DNA of 64,000 nt from Macrotis lagotis (Eukaryota; Chordata; Mammalia; Peramelemorphia; Peramelidae): NCBI RefSeq assembly GCF_037893015.1, contig NC_133666.1, positions 156,968,498 to 157,032,497 on the forward strand. The letters run 5' to 3'. Within the stretch, counting starts at the first letter, position 1. Each line of letters starts with the position of its first letter. The position numbers were made by a program, and so were the translations under genes. Under the pieces are notes generated by a model. It made no database searches. It worked only from the letters and a program-made list of their open reading frames with translations, and was not told the DNA's origin. Positions 1-11,876 of this stretch are shown here, piece after piece.

Positions 1-2684
1 CTCCTCTAAGAATTTGGTTGTTATATCATTTGGTGCATACATATTTAGTATTGAAACTGCTTGTCTATGGTACCTATTAGGAGGATATAGTTTCCTTCCT
101 TATCTATTTTAACGCTATCTATTTTTGCAGCTGCTTTGTCTTAGATAAGGATTGCTACCCCTTCTTTTTCACTTCAGCTGAAGCAGAATATATTTTGCTC
201 CAACCCTTTACTCTATATGTATCTCTCTTTTTCAAATGAGTTTCTTGTAAGTAGCATATTGTACAACTCTTGTTTTTAATCAATTCTGCTATTCACTTAC
301 ATTTTATGGGGGAGTTCATCCCAGTCACATTCAAAGCTATAATTACTAACTCTTTATTACTCTCCATCCTACCTTCCCTCTGTTCCCCCTTTTTTTCACT
401 TTATCGATATACCAAAGTATTTTGTTTCTGAAAACGACCATCTTCAGTGTGTTTGCCCCCTTATATACAACTCCCCTGCCCTTTCATACCCTTTTCCTTT
501 GTCTCTTCCTCCTTCCCTTCCTTCTCTTGGTCTTTATTTTCTTCCACCCCCCCTTTCCCCCTTTAATATTTGAAAGGTAAGATAAGTTTCTTAACTTTAA
601 GCCAAGTCTGATGAGAATAAGATTCAGGCAGTTCTCATCTCCTCCCTTCTTTCCCTCTATTGCAATAGGTCCTTTGTACCTCTTTATGTAATGTGATTTA
701 CCCTATTCAATCTCCTTCATCCTCCCATCTCTCTACTGTCCCCCTTTTAATGAGAAATTACTTTTAAATCATTCTATTAGAGTCATCATGAAATCATGAG
801 TGTCCATTATTTCTAAGTATATTCTCTCTAATAGAGTTACATTTTTCAAGAGTTATGAGAGTCTTTCTCTTAGGTGGGGACATAACCAGTTTCATCTTAT
901 TGTATAACAGTTTTTTTCTTTACCCTTTTTTTTAAACCTTTTCATGTGTTTCTTGAGTCACTTGTTTGAAGTCTAAATTTTCTATATAGCTCTGGTCTTT
1001 TCATAAAGAAAAGCTGGAAGTCTCCTATTTCATTAAATGTCCATCTTTTCCCCTGGAAGAGAAGGCTCAGTTTTTCTGGATAGTGAATTCTTGGCTGCAT
1101 TCCATGTTTCCTTGCTCTTCAATATATCACATTCCAGGCCCTTTGATTCCTTAATGTTGATGCAACCAGGTCCTTTGTAATCCTTTCTGTGGATCCTTGG
1201 TGTCTAAGTTGTTTCTTTCTGGCTACTTGCAAGATTTTTTTCTTTCATAATTCTGGAATTTGGCCACAATATTCCTTGGTGTTTTCATTTTGGAATTCCT
1301 TTCCACAGGGCATCAATGTATTCTTTCAATAACTATTTTGCCCTCTGTTTCCATGATATCAGAGAAATTTTCCATCTCTCTAAATCCTGTAATATTGAGT
1401 CCAGGCTTTTTTTTTCCTCTTCAATATTTTCAGGGAGCCCAGTGATTCCTAAGTTGTCTCTCTTGGATCTATTCTCAAGGTCAGTGGTTTTCCTGATGAG
1501 ATATTTTACATTTTCTTCTATTTTTTATTTTTTTTTTGGTTTTGTTTAACAGATTCTTGCTTTCTCATGAAGTCATTAGTTTCCACAGAACCCATTCTTT
1601 TCTGTAGAGAAGAATTTTCTTCACTTATCTTTTGCAACTCCTTTTCCAATTAGTCAATTCTATTTTTTGAAGGAGTTTTCCATTTGTCTAAATGAGGTTT
1701 TGAGAGAATTATTTACCTTTTGCATTTGTTCAATTATATTTTCCAAGGATTTGTTTTCTTGTTGCAAGGTGTTAATTTTCTCTTGGGTTTCTTTTCCCAA
1801 ATTTTATAATTGAATTTTAAACTCCCTGATTTTTCCAAGGAAGTCTTTCTGGTTTGGAGAACAAATCATATTCTCCTCAGAAGTTCTAGAACTCTCTGAG
1901 TTAGGGTCTTTGTCTCCAAGGTAGTTTTCTTTGGACCCCCCCCTTCTGCTGGCTTTTCTTCATTTTCATAAGATCTTGTGTTGTAGGAGGGGCTGGTTCA
2001 TAGACCTTTGGTTTTGGAAACCCTAAAAGCTTTATTCACTGGGTTTAGTAACTCCAAGTGGGCTGGCCAGTAGGGGGTGCTGGTTATTTTCTCTGGAGTG
2101 TTTGTGACCTTTATTTGAGTACCTCTCCCTAGGCCTGGGGTAGGGGGAAACACTGCTGAATACAGTTATTCTTGAACAATGGGCTGGTCCCTAGGGCAAT
2201 GTAGTTAATCTCTCTATTCAGCTGAGGGATTTCTGCTGCCCAGGTCTGAGCCTGGGGGATTGGGGGGCTGTTACTATGTGTGTTCTGGGAAAAGGTTTCC
2301 ACTGAAATGCAAGTATGGAGTCCGAGGTCCTCTAGACCAGCTGAGTGGATCAATGTCCAGCCGCACTCTGCAACTTTCTGTGGTGGAACTCATCCTCCAA
2401 CCCCACTGAAGCTCCCCAGTCTACATATAGTCAAAGCTTCCAGAGCTGATCTTAAGTTAGTTTGGCTCTCAGACCACCACCCCCCACCCCCACTGACTCT
2501 CTGCTCTCTGCCCCTGGCTCCCTGGAGACAGACCTTGTTGGTAGATGTTCTTCTTATAGCTTCTTTTTCTGGGTTGTGGATCAAATTTCTGTTAAGAGGT
2601 TTTTTTCAATATTATTTATGAGGGAAAGCCAGGAGGCCTTAGCACAATGCCCAACTTCTCTCGGCCATCTTGGCTGGAAGTCCC
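1..2684 (-). mobile_element. L1 LINE, 5' part with intact 5' end, antisense
   Basis: Read on the minus strand, the element starts at about 2,684 with the L1-type opening CTTCCAGCCAAGATGGCC. A 5' UTR follows down to about 1,960. Next is an ORF1-like region whose conceptual product is a Gln/Glu/Leu-rich coiled coil (EIQEKINTLQQENKSLENII, about 1,690-1,800). The start of the ORF2 endonuclease lies at about 330-1 and runs off the left edge. The antisense of the endonuclease shows the usual L1 landmarks near 30-290. Frames are interrupted (for example a stop near 1,670), so it is probably not active. Short open frames on the plus strand here are shadows. Confidence 0.8.
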
Positions 2685-2689
2685 AAAAC

Positions 2690-2900
2690 ATTGATTTTTA
2701 TAACTTTGAAGTAAGCACTTTTTATGCAAAGTTCATTTGTTAGGTAATTAACTTGCATTCTGTTGGTAAAAGAAGAAAATTAGATTAAAATATTTATCAG
2801 TTTGGGATGAAGGCAGGTAGGTAGGAGAAAATTTCTCTTCATTCAGATTACACTATTATGTTTAAATATATAATTTTATAGAGTAATCATCCAATGTTTT
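2690..2900. other. Unassigned AT-rich sequence
   Basis: This segment lies between the L1 5' end and a small DNA transposon. No coding or repeat signature was recognised. Confidence 0.4.
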
Positions 2901-2904
2901 ATCT

Positions 2905-3056
2905 AAAGCAGATGTTTTTAACTTGTAGAATCTGGCTGTTTTCCTTCATTAACCTATCCATCTTTGTCTCTTAAAAGAGAAGGCATTCAAAGGCTTCACC
3001 AGACCATCAAGGGGAACTATGACATAGAAAGGTTAAAACCCTGATCTAATGTATTC
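2905..3056. mobile_element. Small hAT-like MITE
   Basis: About 150 bp bounded by imperfect inverted ends: CAGATGTTTTTAACTT on the left and the complement of AAGGTTAAAACCCTGAT on the right. Read on the minus strand, the interior resembles the ancient mammalian hAT-type repeat with the phrases TTAACCTTT and CTGGTGAAGCC. The family name is not resolved. Confidence 0.5.
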
Positions 3057-3204
3057 ATATTGAATTGGAGGAATTGAATATTAGAAGAAGACCCCTGACT
3101 ATACTTATTTCAAGGTGTATTATTCTCCTTTCTTTTCTACATCTCTCAAAAACATTAATATTCATATATAAATATTCTTATATTCTTTGATAACGTGATA
3201 TTGA

Positions 3205-3505
3205 ACAATAATAATGCTTTCTTTTGTTTCTAAAGAAGACCACAATATCAGGGAGGATATGCCATAACAAGCATGTGAATTGGATTTGAGTGAGGAGGCA
3301 CTCTGCTAAGTCACCAGCCTCACTTTCTCCTCCAAAGTCATCTGGGTCCAGTGGCCAGATATGAATCAGGATGACTGGGGTGTCCTGAATGAGAGGCAAT
3401 CAAGGTTAAGGGACTTATCCAAGGTCACCCAACTAGGAAGAGTCAAGTGTCTGAGGCTGAATTCAAACTCCTGATCTCCTGACTACAAGGCCACCTAGAG
3501 GGCCT
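3205..3505 (-). mobile_element. SINE with tRNA-like head and RTE-type tail, antisense
   Basis: On the minus strand a tRNA-derived head (3,505-3,395) leads into a body with CCAGATGACTTTGGAGGAG and CTCAAATCCAATTCACATGC. It ends in the RTE-like tail near 3,215-3,245. Homologous copies lie at 26,497-26,810, 46,045-46,225 and 61,130-61,430. Confidence 0.75.
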
Positions 3506-4299
3506 GATATTTATTTTTGTAGCAGTTTGGTATAATCAGCATTGTGTACATCAGAGATATTTCCAAAACTGTAACAATAGCAAAAAAATGTTTTCTACTA
3601 AAAGAAGTTGAGAGATTAAGTGTCAAAACACTTAAAAGTAGATAATTTTATGAGGTAACTAGTATTTTAGAGCTGGAATTGGCAATTAAAATTGTGATCA
3701 GTTATAGTAATGAGAGGCTAACATAATATAGAATAGGAAAAGTATAGAGTAATAATTTGAATTCACTCACGATAGTCTCCATAGCTTACAAGTATGAAGA
3801 CCCTTTCTAAATCCTTTCCATTATGAGAATGGAGAATTTGTCTGGAAACAAATAGAACTAAAAATAAATAAAATTAGGAAACAGAATCATTAAATAAAAG
3901 TTAGGGAAATGTAATTATTTAGCTATAGGTGATTTCCTAATAATGTGAAATTTAGTGGAAACACTATATTAATCCCCTACTAAAGATAAAGTTTATAACG
4001 TTTGATGTCTGATATAAAAGCTTTCTATAAGAACCTTATCAAATTATTCATATATAATTTATGTCAAATATATATTATTAAATGCTTACTCTTGTACTAT
4101 TATTAAATGATTGATTAAAATATGTGTTGCTAGATGAGTATTTCACTTAAAAATTACTTAATCATTACCCCTTACGGAATCACATTGAACTGATTAATAT
4201 TGATTGGAATGGAATAGGGGTCCAAATGAATCATTTCTCACATTCAGACCCAGGATCTTTGCATGTATTTTATGATACAATCATGTTTGGCAGCTGGTA
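3506..4299. other. Unassigned AT-rich stretch
   Basis: About 800 bp of AT-rich DNA without a recognised gene, repeat or long reading frame. Confidence 0.4.
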
Positions 4300-4525
4300 T
4301 TACAGTAGATAAAGAGTTTGAACTGGAGTAAAGAAGGCATGGGTTTGCATCTTGCCTCAGATTCTATTATGTGACTGTGGATATCATTTAACCTCCATCT
4401 GCTTCAGTTTTTTCATCTGTAAAATTGGGATAATATACCTACCCAGGGTTGGTGAGATGATTAAATGAGGTAATGTTTGTAAAGGGCTTTTTAAACCTAA
4501 AGGTTTTATATAGTGTTTAAAGCAC
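4300..4525 (+). mobile_element. MIR/CORE-SINE, sense
   Basis: The sequence carries the diagnostic order of GTGACTGTGGATATCATTTAAC, TCATCTGTAAAATTGGGATA and GTGAGATGATTAAATGAG, ending in a TTTAAAGC-type tail. Confidence 0.75.
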
Positions 4526-4699
4526 TGTATATATGTTAGTTCTTATTTTATTAATGATAATGATAATTATATATAATGAGGAGAAACTATGACATTAAAA
4601 GTGTTACAGATATTAAAAAATTAATAGTATGAGAAGAAAAAAACCTAAACTATAGTTTGGTTATATGAAGGTAATACTGATAGTAGTATGGGGAAAGAG

Positions 4700-4905
4700 G
4701 AAACAAAAAAGGGAACAAACATTTACTTTGTAAATATCATCTCACTTGATTTTCACAGCATTGGAAGGTGGATGCTATTGAAACAGACAAGTTTGGTGAT
4801 TTTCCCAGTATCACACAGCTAGTAAGTGGTTTGAGGATGGATTTGTATTCTAAAGTTTTCTGATTCCAGGCCCATCACTCTGTCCGCTGTACTACCTATC
4901 TTATT
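4700..4905 (-). mobile_element. MIR/CORE-SINE, antisense
   Basis: The antisense form of the same family: ATCATCTCACTTGATTTTCACAGC, then TCACACAGCTAGTAAGTGG, then a tRNA-like head complement near 4,865-4,900. Confidence 0.7.
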
Positions 4906-4906
4906 T

Positions 4907-5565
4907 AAAGAATGCTAGCCTCATAGTTAGAAGACCCAGGTTCAAATTCTGCCTCTCCCATTTAGTACTTGTGTGATCTTGGACTAGTCACTTAACCTAA
5001 ATGGATCTCAATTCGTTTATCTCTAATATGAGAATTGTATTTTTATTGTTATTCATCCGTTGTTTTTGAAGAGGATGATGTCTTGATTTACACATGAATT
5101 TTAGTGAGGTTGAGTTTCACAAAGTCATCAACCTCACTCATCTAAAAATCATTGTAGTTCAGTGGCAAGACAAAAGTCAGGACAATAGATGCTGCAATGG
5201 ATGATCTTGCCTTCAATGTCTGACTGAAGTCTTAAGGGAAAAAACCACAAAAACCTGCTTCAGACATGTTCAGAGCTGTTAGAGCAAATGTCATCCACCT
5301 ATTGAGGAAGGCATCCCCCTAACTCATCATGTTTGAGCCCTATTAGTTATCCTCAATCTGCTTTTAGCCTATCTGTTGAGCTAGTTTTACTGGGGTGTGG
5401 CTGCTGTGCATGCTGTAGCATATTAGAGCCACAAGTAAGAGTTGAGGGACAGGTGAATGAGCAGGGTTTAGTTCACACCAGAGATACTAGTCCTACCTGA
5501 ATACCTCATTAGATGGCTTCTTAAGATCCTTTCTGGCTCTTACTCTATGATCCTATGATCCAGTG
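4907..5565 (+). mobile_element. MIR/CORE-SINE split by an RTE-derived insertion
   Basis: The head and middle (GAAGACCCAGGTTCAAATTC, ACTAGTCACTTAACC) occupy 4,907-5,045. The MIR tail (TTAGATGGCTTCTTAAGATC, CTATGATCC) resumes at 5,505-5,565. The intervening 5,047-5,485 block is a separate element listed on its own. Confidence 0.65.
5047..5485 (-). mobile_element. Short RTE-derived element, antisense
   Basis: About 440 bp matches the 19,530-20,180 segment along most of its length. Shared blocks include CAATGGATGATCTTG, TGTTTGAG..CTCAGTTATC..TCAA, TGCATGCTGTAGC and CACACCAGAGATACTAGTC. The left end resembles the RTE tail (TTGTTTTTGAAGAGGA). It is likely a non-autonomous RTE derivative or a deleted copy, inserted in a MIR. 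Confidence 0.6.
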
Positions 5566-5639
5566 TAAAATTACTCCCATTTCTGCTATCATAAGAAAGT
5601 GGTCCTTCTTGCCAAGGCTTTCCCCTCTCCATGTATCCT

Positions 5640-6845
5640 TGAGCCTATCTCCTGTCTTTTCTTTTCCTTTTTCTTAATTTTGAACCTAAATACACAAAAA
5701 ATAACTTTTCCATATAAACAACACAACATAAAAAAGAGGATTCAACATAAGACCATGATTTTTCCATTTTATAATGTTGACTTTTAAAAAAGTAATGTAA
5801 TAAGAAATACACATCATTTATAAAGTTACTCTGCTTTTTTTTTGTGTTTCATTATAAGTTTTGTCTTGTTCCTTATTTGGAACTGTTTAGTTTTTTTTCC
5901 TCCCTCCCCTCCCTGCTTCCTCACTTCACTCTAGAGAAGGTCACCATTAGAAACAAATATGTATATGTGTTTGTTTGTGTGTGTGTGTAAATCCGTACTA
6001 CACATACTTCTATTTATTATTTCTTTTTTCTGGAGACATATACCACAGGTCCTTTGTAGTTGATTTGAGTATTTATAATACCTAAAATGATTTAGTCATT
6101 CAAAAGCTGCTCTTAGAATAATATCACCATTACTATATGCGATGTTCTCTTGGTTCTGCTCATTTCACTTTTCATTATTTCACACAAGTCTTTCTATTCT
6201 AAAATCAACTTGCTCATCATTTCTTTCAATATAATAGTATCGCGTCATCAAATATCACAACTTGTTCCATCATTCCCAAATTGGGAGGCATCCCTGCAAC
6301 TTATTTGCCACCACAAAGAAAACTGCTATAAACATTTTAGAACATGTGTTCTTTTCCTTTTTTCCCTAATGATCTTGACAAATTGATCTAATAGTGGTAT
6401 TGCTGGGTCAAAGGATACACAGGTTTTTAATTTTGGGGGCATAGTTCCAAATTGTTCTACAAAGTTCATGTTCATCAGTCCACAGTTCCACCAATAGTGA
6501 ATTAATGTTCAAATTTTTCCATGTTTTTTTCCAGCATTTATTATTTTTCCCACCAATCTTTTTAGTCAATCTGATAGTTGTAAAATGATATCTTAAAGGT
6601 ATTTTAATTTGCATTTCTCTAATCAAGCATTTTTCATATGACTATATATAGTTTTTATTTATTCCTCAAAAAACTGCCTGTTCATATCCTTTGACCATTT
6701 ATCAAATGGGGAATGACTCATATTCTTACAGATTTGACAAAGCTCTTTATATATTTGAGAAACTATTAAATTTCTGTCCCCACAATTTTCTGCTTTCTTC
6801 TCTTTTCTAACAAATTGCCCCTACTTATCATTCCTACTCTTTAAT
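5640..6845 (-). mobile_element. L1 LINE 3' part (ORF2 C-terminus and 3' UTR), antisense
   Basis: The minus-strand reading at 6,626-6,408 gives MIREMQIKIPLRYHFTTIRL followed by NNKCWKKTWKNLNINSLLVE, the conserved C-terminal region of L1 ORF2p just beyond reverse transcriptase. Plus-strand landmarks are the antisense L1 phrases CTGGGTCAAAGGAT and AGTTCCACCAATAGTG. The reading is interrupted, so it is a dead copy. The exact left border is uncertain. Confidence 0.75.
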
Positions 6846-6859
6846 CAATCTTTTCTCTC

Positions 6860-8465
6860 CCTATCTATTTTTCTCTATTGCCTACATAGAAGTTGATGTC
6901 TCCTCCATCCTCTGAAAAAATTCTCACTTGATTTTAATATCCTTGGTAGGAACCATCAACTATCTCTCTGCCTCTCCTTTTCTGTTAAACTCCTTGAGAA
7001 AGTCTTCTATGCCAAGTGTATATTCACTTCTTTTAAACTCTCTGCAAATTAGTCTCTAATTTCATCATTAAACTGAAATTTTTCTCTAAAATCATCAATG
7101 ATCTGTTAATTGCCCAATCTAATTGCCTTTCCTCAATTCTCATCTGTCTTAACATCTCTATAGCCTTTCACACTACCCATCATCTTCTCTTCCTGGCACC
7201 TTTTTCTCTAGTTTTTTCATGATACTGCTCTCTCTTGGTTCTCCTCCTATCCAACTGACCACTACTATGTTCAGTGTCTTTTGTTCTGTCTTCATCCTGG
7301 TTACAGCCACTAACCATGAATATCCCTTAAGAGTTTGTCTTGGGTCTTCTTCTTCTATCCTCCTGTACTAGCTTACTTGGCAATCTCCTCAGATCCCATG
7401 GGTCCATTTATTATGGCTGTGCAAATGATTATCAAATCTAATTTATCCAACCCTATCTACTCCCTTCTGAACCATTTTGTATCACCAACTGCTTAGTATC
7501 CATCTTGAACTATATGTCTTATAGGTACATCAATAGTTCAAAACTCAATAGGTTCAAAAGAAAATTCATTAGTTCTTTCCTCTCCCCCAAATCTAACCCT
7601 CTTCTAGACTTCCCCAACTCTATCACATGAACTACAATCTTCCCAGTCACCCAAACTCTATATCTTGGTGATATTCTCAACTCTTCACTTTCATTCATCC
7701 TATATATCTAATCTGTTGCCAAATCCTGCTGTTTTACTTTCACAATATTTCTTCTAAATGGGGATCCACCTGGCATAGATCTTTATCACTCCCATACCTT
7801 GACCCTAAATAGCCTTCTGTTTGGTCTTCCAGCATCATTTCAATCCATCCTTCACATAGCTGCCAGAATGATTTTCCTAAAGCTTAGGCATGCTCATCAT
7901 ATATCTATTCAGTGAACTCCAGTGGTTCCATATTGTTTCTAGAATCAAATGCCCCCTACCTGATTTTCTAATTTTTTTTATTTTTACTTTATTCTTCTCC
8001 CAGACTTTTGCCCTCTGCAATTTAGCTATATAATAGTCAACATAGAGTTCCTCAAACACAACACTCCACCAGCTGTTTGATCTATTGTACTGGTTGGCCT
8101 CTATCCCTGAAATGTTCTTCTTCAATTCTGTCTCCTTTAGCATTTCAGGCTTCCTCCAAAAATCAGTTCAAATGCCAGTTTCCCCTCCCAGGGGCTACTT
8201 CCTTCCCCTCTGAGGTCACTTTTTCTACTCTCTCCTCCCTATATAGTTTGTTTATATATAGATAGCTGCTTTGTGTCTTCCCCACCACACACACACACAC
8301 ACTCCCACCACACACATACCCCCATAACATTTGAAGGTGACTGCCTTAAGAACAAAGATTATGTTTCACCCCCTTTTGGTATCCCCAAAGATTAGCACAT
8401 TGTTTAACACATAGTAAACACTTAATAAACCCTCTCTTGATTGTCTGATTGTGTCTAATTATTCA
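6860..8465 (+). mobile_element. L2 LINE, sense, eroded ORF2 and 3' end
   Basis: The plus strand reads through typical L2 ORF2 phrases with frequent frameshifts: FHDTALSWFSSYPTDH near 7,215-7,262, SVAKSCCFTFTIF-like near 7,715-7,750, and a WF..CTSLAW-type region near 7,910-7,955. It ends with the L2 3' UTR signature (TTAGCACATTGTTTAACACA, TAGTAAACACTTAATAAA) at 8,392-8,432. A short CA run (8,285-8,302) lies near the 3' end. No intact frame remains. A minus-strand open frame at 7,877-8,143 is its shadow. Confidence 0.75.
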
Positions 8466-9539
8466 CCACAATTATAATTATGCATACCACTAAGTATGTT
8501 TGATTAGCCTGGAAAGTTTGATTTAGTTATGACCACAAAATAGTTCATTCAATGGTGTAATCTGCTTACAAATTATAAAGCCTAAAAAGAACATTAATGC
8601 CTACCTGTATTAAATTATAGGAACATGGAAAATACATAGTAGTCAAACTTCTAAAAACCAACAACATGGATATGAAACTAGAAGCCTAAAAAGGCATCTG
8701 AATGACAAGGAAAACACCTGGATAAGATCATAGACTATCAAACATAAAATTCACTTTTATTGTTTCAGTTTTACTTCTCTAGTCAGTATCTGGCTTCCCC
8801 CTCAGCTTTCATTGAACAAGTACTTGGTTTTACAACACTCTAATGTACTTTATAGATTATGTATGTAAGTACTTTAACATACCTATAAAAAGTATAGTTA
8901 TATTCATTATTATAATTATCTTAGTTTATGTATTAGCCCCATCCCCTATACTCTTCATGAGGATAAAGATTATGTCATCTGAATTTTATAAATCTTTCAA
9001 TGCCAGCTCAACACTCTACACGAAATTGATATTTAATAAATATAGGTCAATTGGAAGAAAATTGAAAGAAACTTAGAACATATCTAGTGCAGCTACATTT
9101 GTCAAATAAGGAAACTAAAGGTCAAAGAACAGAGTTAAAAGACTTGCACAAGATCAAGTTCACACAGGAAACTAGTGTTTTCATATTTTATGCCATAAAA
9201 AGGACACAAAACCACCTTCAGGACTTAATCCAGAGTCTATTTACTTAGAACTGTGTTTAAAATAAGATTATTAATTTAATAAACTTAATTGCTGGTTTCC
9301 CTTGAAAACATTAATTCTTCCTAGTTCTGCTGTTGAAACTATATTTAGAAGTACCGGTGGGTTAGAGGTTTGCCATTAGAGTTAGACAAATTCAAAATAT
9401 TGAATGAGACGGAGACTGAAAAGTAAACAGAAGAACTATTAAAACACACATGGCCAGGTCATTTTGTTTACAGTCCAATAACCCTATAAAATCTCAAAGT
9501 CACAGAAGCCATTGTGATATTTAATGTTTATAATCATGA
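8466..9539. other. Unassigned AT-rich stretch
   Basis: About 1.1 kb with no recognised repeat or gene. Short open frames reflect AT-rich composition. Confidence 0.4.
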
Positions 9540-9780
9540 GTCTGGGTTCAGTAGCTACAGTGCTGGACCTGAAGTCAAGAAGATCATCTTCCTGAGTTCA
9601 ATAGTGATGTCAGACACTTCCTAGCTGTGTGACCCTGGGCAAGTCACTTTATCCTATTTGCCTCAGGTTCCTCATCTATAAAATGAACTGGAGAAGGAAA
9701 TGGCAAACCACTCCAGTATCTTTGCCAAGAAACTCCCAAATGGGGTCACAAAGAACCAGACAAGATTGAAAAACAACTTC
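9540..9780 (+). mobile_element. MAR1-like CORE-SINE, sense
   Basis: A tRNA-like head is followed by GAGAAGGAAATGGCAAACCA, TTTGCCAAGAAACTCCCAAA and TGGGGTCACAAAG, the marsupial MAR1 signature. Related copies lie at 15,665-15,928 and 43,755-43,835. Confidence 0.75.
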
Positions 9781-9784
9781 ACTG

Positions 9785-9990
9785 AATCATGAGACTAAAC
9801 CACAGATTTGGAACCAGAAAAGACTCTGGATGTTGTCATATTATCAGAGCTCCTCATTTTACAGATGAGGGACTTAAATTCAGAGAATTTAAGCTCAGGG
9901 TGACACAAACATTGAGCATCTGAAGAAGCATTTGAACCTTGGGGCTTCCTAATCTTAGGACCGGAACTCTTATCTGCTATTCATGCTCTT
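9785..9990 (-). mobile_element. MIR-like fragment, antisense
   Basis: Contains GAACCAGAAAAGACTCTGGA, CTCCTCATTTTACAGATGAG and a degraded tRNA-like complement, as in antisense MIR-type repeats. Confidence 0.5.
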
Positions 9991-10224
9991 GTTCCAGTAA
10001 AATTGTTCCATCAAAAAGTGGAATTAATCTCCATGTACTATTCAAGAAGCAGTGAAGAAAGTGTGTATACAGTTTAGAAAGATTTTCAAACAAAATATTG
10101 AAAGCAAAATTCTGGCATTGATGTGGCTAAAGCTTCACATATTTGGAATAGTTCAATTCCCAAATTAGCATAAGATAAAATAAGTTACTAATTTTTAAAG
10201 ACTGAACTGGGGGCAACTTGAACA

Positions 10225-10278
10225 GAAATGCAAGTGTTTAGAGCACCGACGCTGGAGTCAGGAGTACCTGAATTTTTT
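10225..10278 (+). mobile_element. WSINE1-like SINE fragment, sense
   Basis: Only the head survives (GGGGCAACTTGAACAG..AGAGCACCGACGCTGGAGTCAGGAGTACCTGA). It is cut off at the border of the antisense L1. Confidence 0.55.
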
Positions 10279-10279
10279 A

Positions 10280-11275
10280 AAATTTATTCCATTTGTACCT
10301 GCATATTTCCAAGTTACAAAGTTTCCCTCCTCCCTTCTCACCCTCCTCCCCTCAGTGGGGAAGATTCAGGTTAGAATTTTATCTTTGAATTTTGTTAAAC
10401 ATATTTACAAATTAGTAATTTTTGGCATGAGGAATTAGGATTAAGGGAAAGAGATACATCAAGATTTGGTAGGTGTGGGGCTTTTTCTGTGTTTTGTTTT
10501 TTTGTTTGATTTTCTTCCTTTGGTTGGGAATAATATAGTCCATAATCTGTCAAATACAGTTGTCCTAGCTCTCTGGACTACCAAGAGGGGTTGTTTCCAT
10601 CAAGGTTTTTTAATGTTGATATGTAAATTGTTCATTTGGTTCTACTTGCTGTACTCAGCATCAGATCCCCTAAGTCATTCCATGCTTCTCTAGAGACCAA
10701 CCATTTACTATTTCTTATAGAATAATAATATTTCATAATATGCACATACCATAACTTGTTTAGCCATTCCCCAATTGATGGGTATCCCCTCAATTTCTAA
10801 TTCTTTGCCACTACAAAAAGAACTGCTATGGAGGTGGCTAGGTGGCACAGTGGCACAGTGGATAGAGCACCAGCCCTAGAGTCAGGAGTACCTGAGTTTA
10901 AATCTGACCTCAGACATTTAATAATTACCTAGCTGTGTGACCCTGGGCATGCCACTTAACCCCATTGTCTTGAAAAAAAACTAAAAAAAGAGCTGCTATG
11001 AATATTTTGGAACTTGTAGGGCTTTTCCCATTTTTTTATAATTTCTTCAGGATATAGTCCTAGAATTGGAATTAGAAGGGTATGAACAGTTTTATTGCTC
11101 TTTGGACACAGTTCCTTATTGCTCTCCAGAAAGGCTAGATCTGTTCACAACTCCACCAGCAATACATCAATATCCCAATCCTCCCACAACCTCTCCAACA
11201 TTAATCATCTTCCCTTTTTCTCATCTGGGCTAATCTAATAGGTGTGAGATGATATCTCACTGTTGTTTATTTTAT
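10280..11275 (-). mobile_element. L1 LINE 3' end, antisense, with nested SINE
   Basis: Antisense L1 3' UTR and ORF2 end: a CCTCCCTTCTCACCCTCCTC region, GTTTAGCCATTCCCCAATTG, TTGCCACTACAAAAAGAACTG, TCCACCAGCAATACATC and GGTGTGAGATGATATCTCAC. A SINE interrupts it at 10,831-10,986. Confidence 0.8.
10831..10986 (+). mobile_element. WSINE1-like SINE nested in L1
   Basis: A full tRNA-derived SINE runs from GGTGGCTAGGTGGCACAGTG through CCTAGCTGTGTGACCCTGGG to an A-rich tail. The flanks AAGAACTGCTATG and AGAGCTGCTATG form a near-perfect target-site duplication that restores the L1 text. Confidence 0.85.
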
Positions 11276-11279
11276 TTTA

Positions 11280-11808
11280 TTTTTTATAAAAGAAAGATTT
11301 TATTTATTTCGAGTTTTACAATTTTTTCCCCTAATCTTGATTCCCTCCCTCCACAGCTCACAGAAGGCAGTCTGTCAGTCTTTACATTGTTTCCATGGTA
11401 TGCATCGATCTAGGTTGAATGTGATGAGAGAGAAATCATATCCTTAAGGAAGAATAATAAAGTATAAGAGATAGCAAAATTACATTATAAGGTAATGATT
11501 TTTTTTAAATTAAAGGAAATAGTCTTTGGTCTTTGTTCAAACACCACAATTCTTTCTCTGGACACAGATGGTATTCTTCATCACAGATACCCCCAAATTG
11601 TGCCTGATTGTTGCACCGATGAAATGAGAAAGTGCTTTGAGATTGATCATCACCCCCATGTTGCTATTAAAGTGTACAATCTTCTCTTGGTTCTGTTCAC
11701 CTCGTTCAGCATCAGTTCATGCAAATCCTTCCAGGCTTCCCTGAATTTCCATCCCTCCTGATTTCTAATAGAACAATAGTGTTCCATCACATACATATAT
11801 GCATTGTT
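11280..11808 (-). mobile_element. L1 LINE 3' end, antisense, second subfamily
   Basis: CAGAAGGCAGTCTGTCAGTC, GTATGCATCGATCTAGGTTG and TTCACCTCGTTCAGCATCAG are antisense L1 3' phrases. The sense counterpart of the first part is at 41,560-41,850. Its 3' end abuts the preceding L1. Confidence 0.75.
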
Positions 11809-11876
11809 CAAATCCAGCCTCAGATTGTGGGCAAGTCACTTGACCCCATTGCCTTGCAAAAAAAACTAAAAAAAAT
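11809..11876 (+). mobile_element. WSINE1-like SINE 3' fragment, sense
   Basis: TTCAAATCCAGCCTCAGATT and GGGCAAGTCACTTGACCCCA with the A-rich tail. The head is missing. Confidence 0.65.

Noticed and set aside
2280..2621. 113-residue plus-strand frame near the L1 5' end
   Set aside because: Antisense shadow of the L1 5' UTR.
9600..9660. tRNA-like sequence in SINE heads, considered as tRNA genes
   Set aside because: Repeated SINE contexts, lack of a complete cloverleaf, and presence of A-rich tails and duplications.
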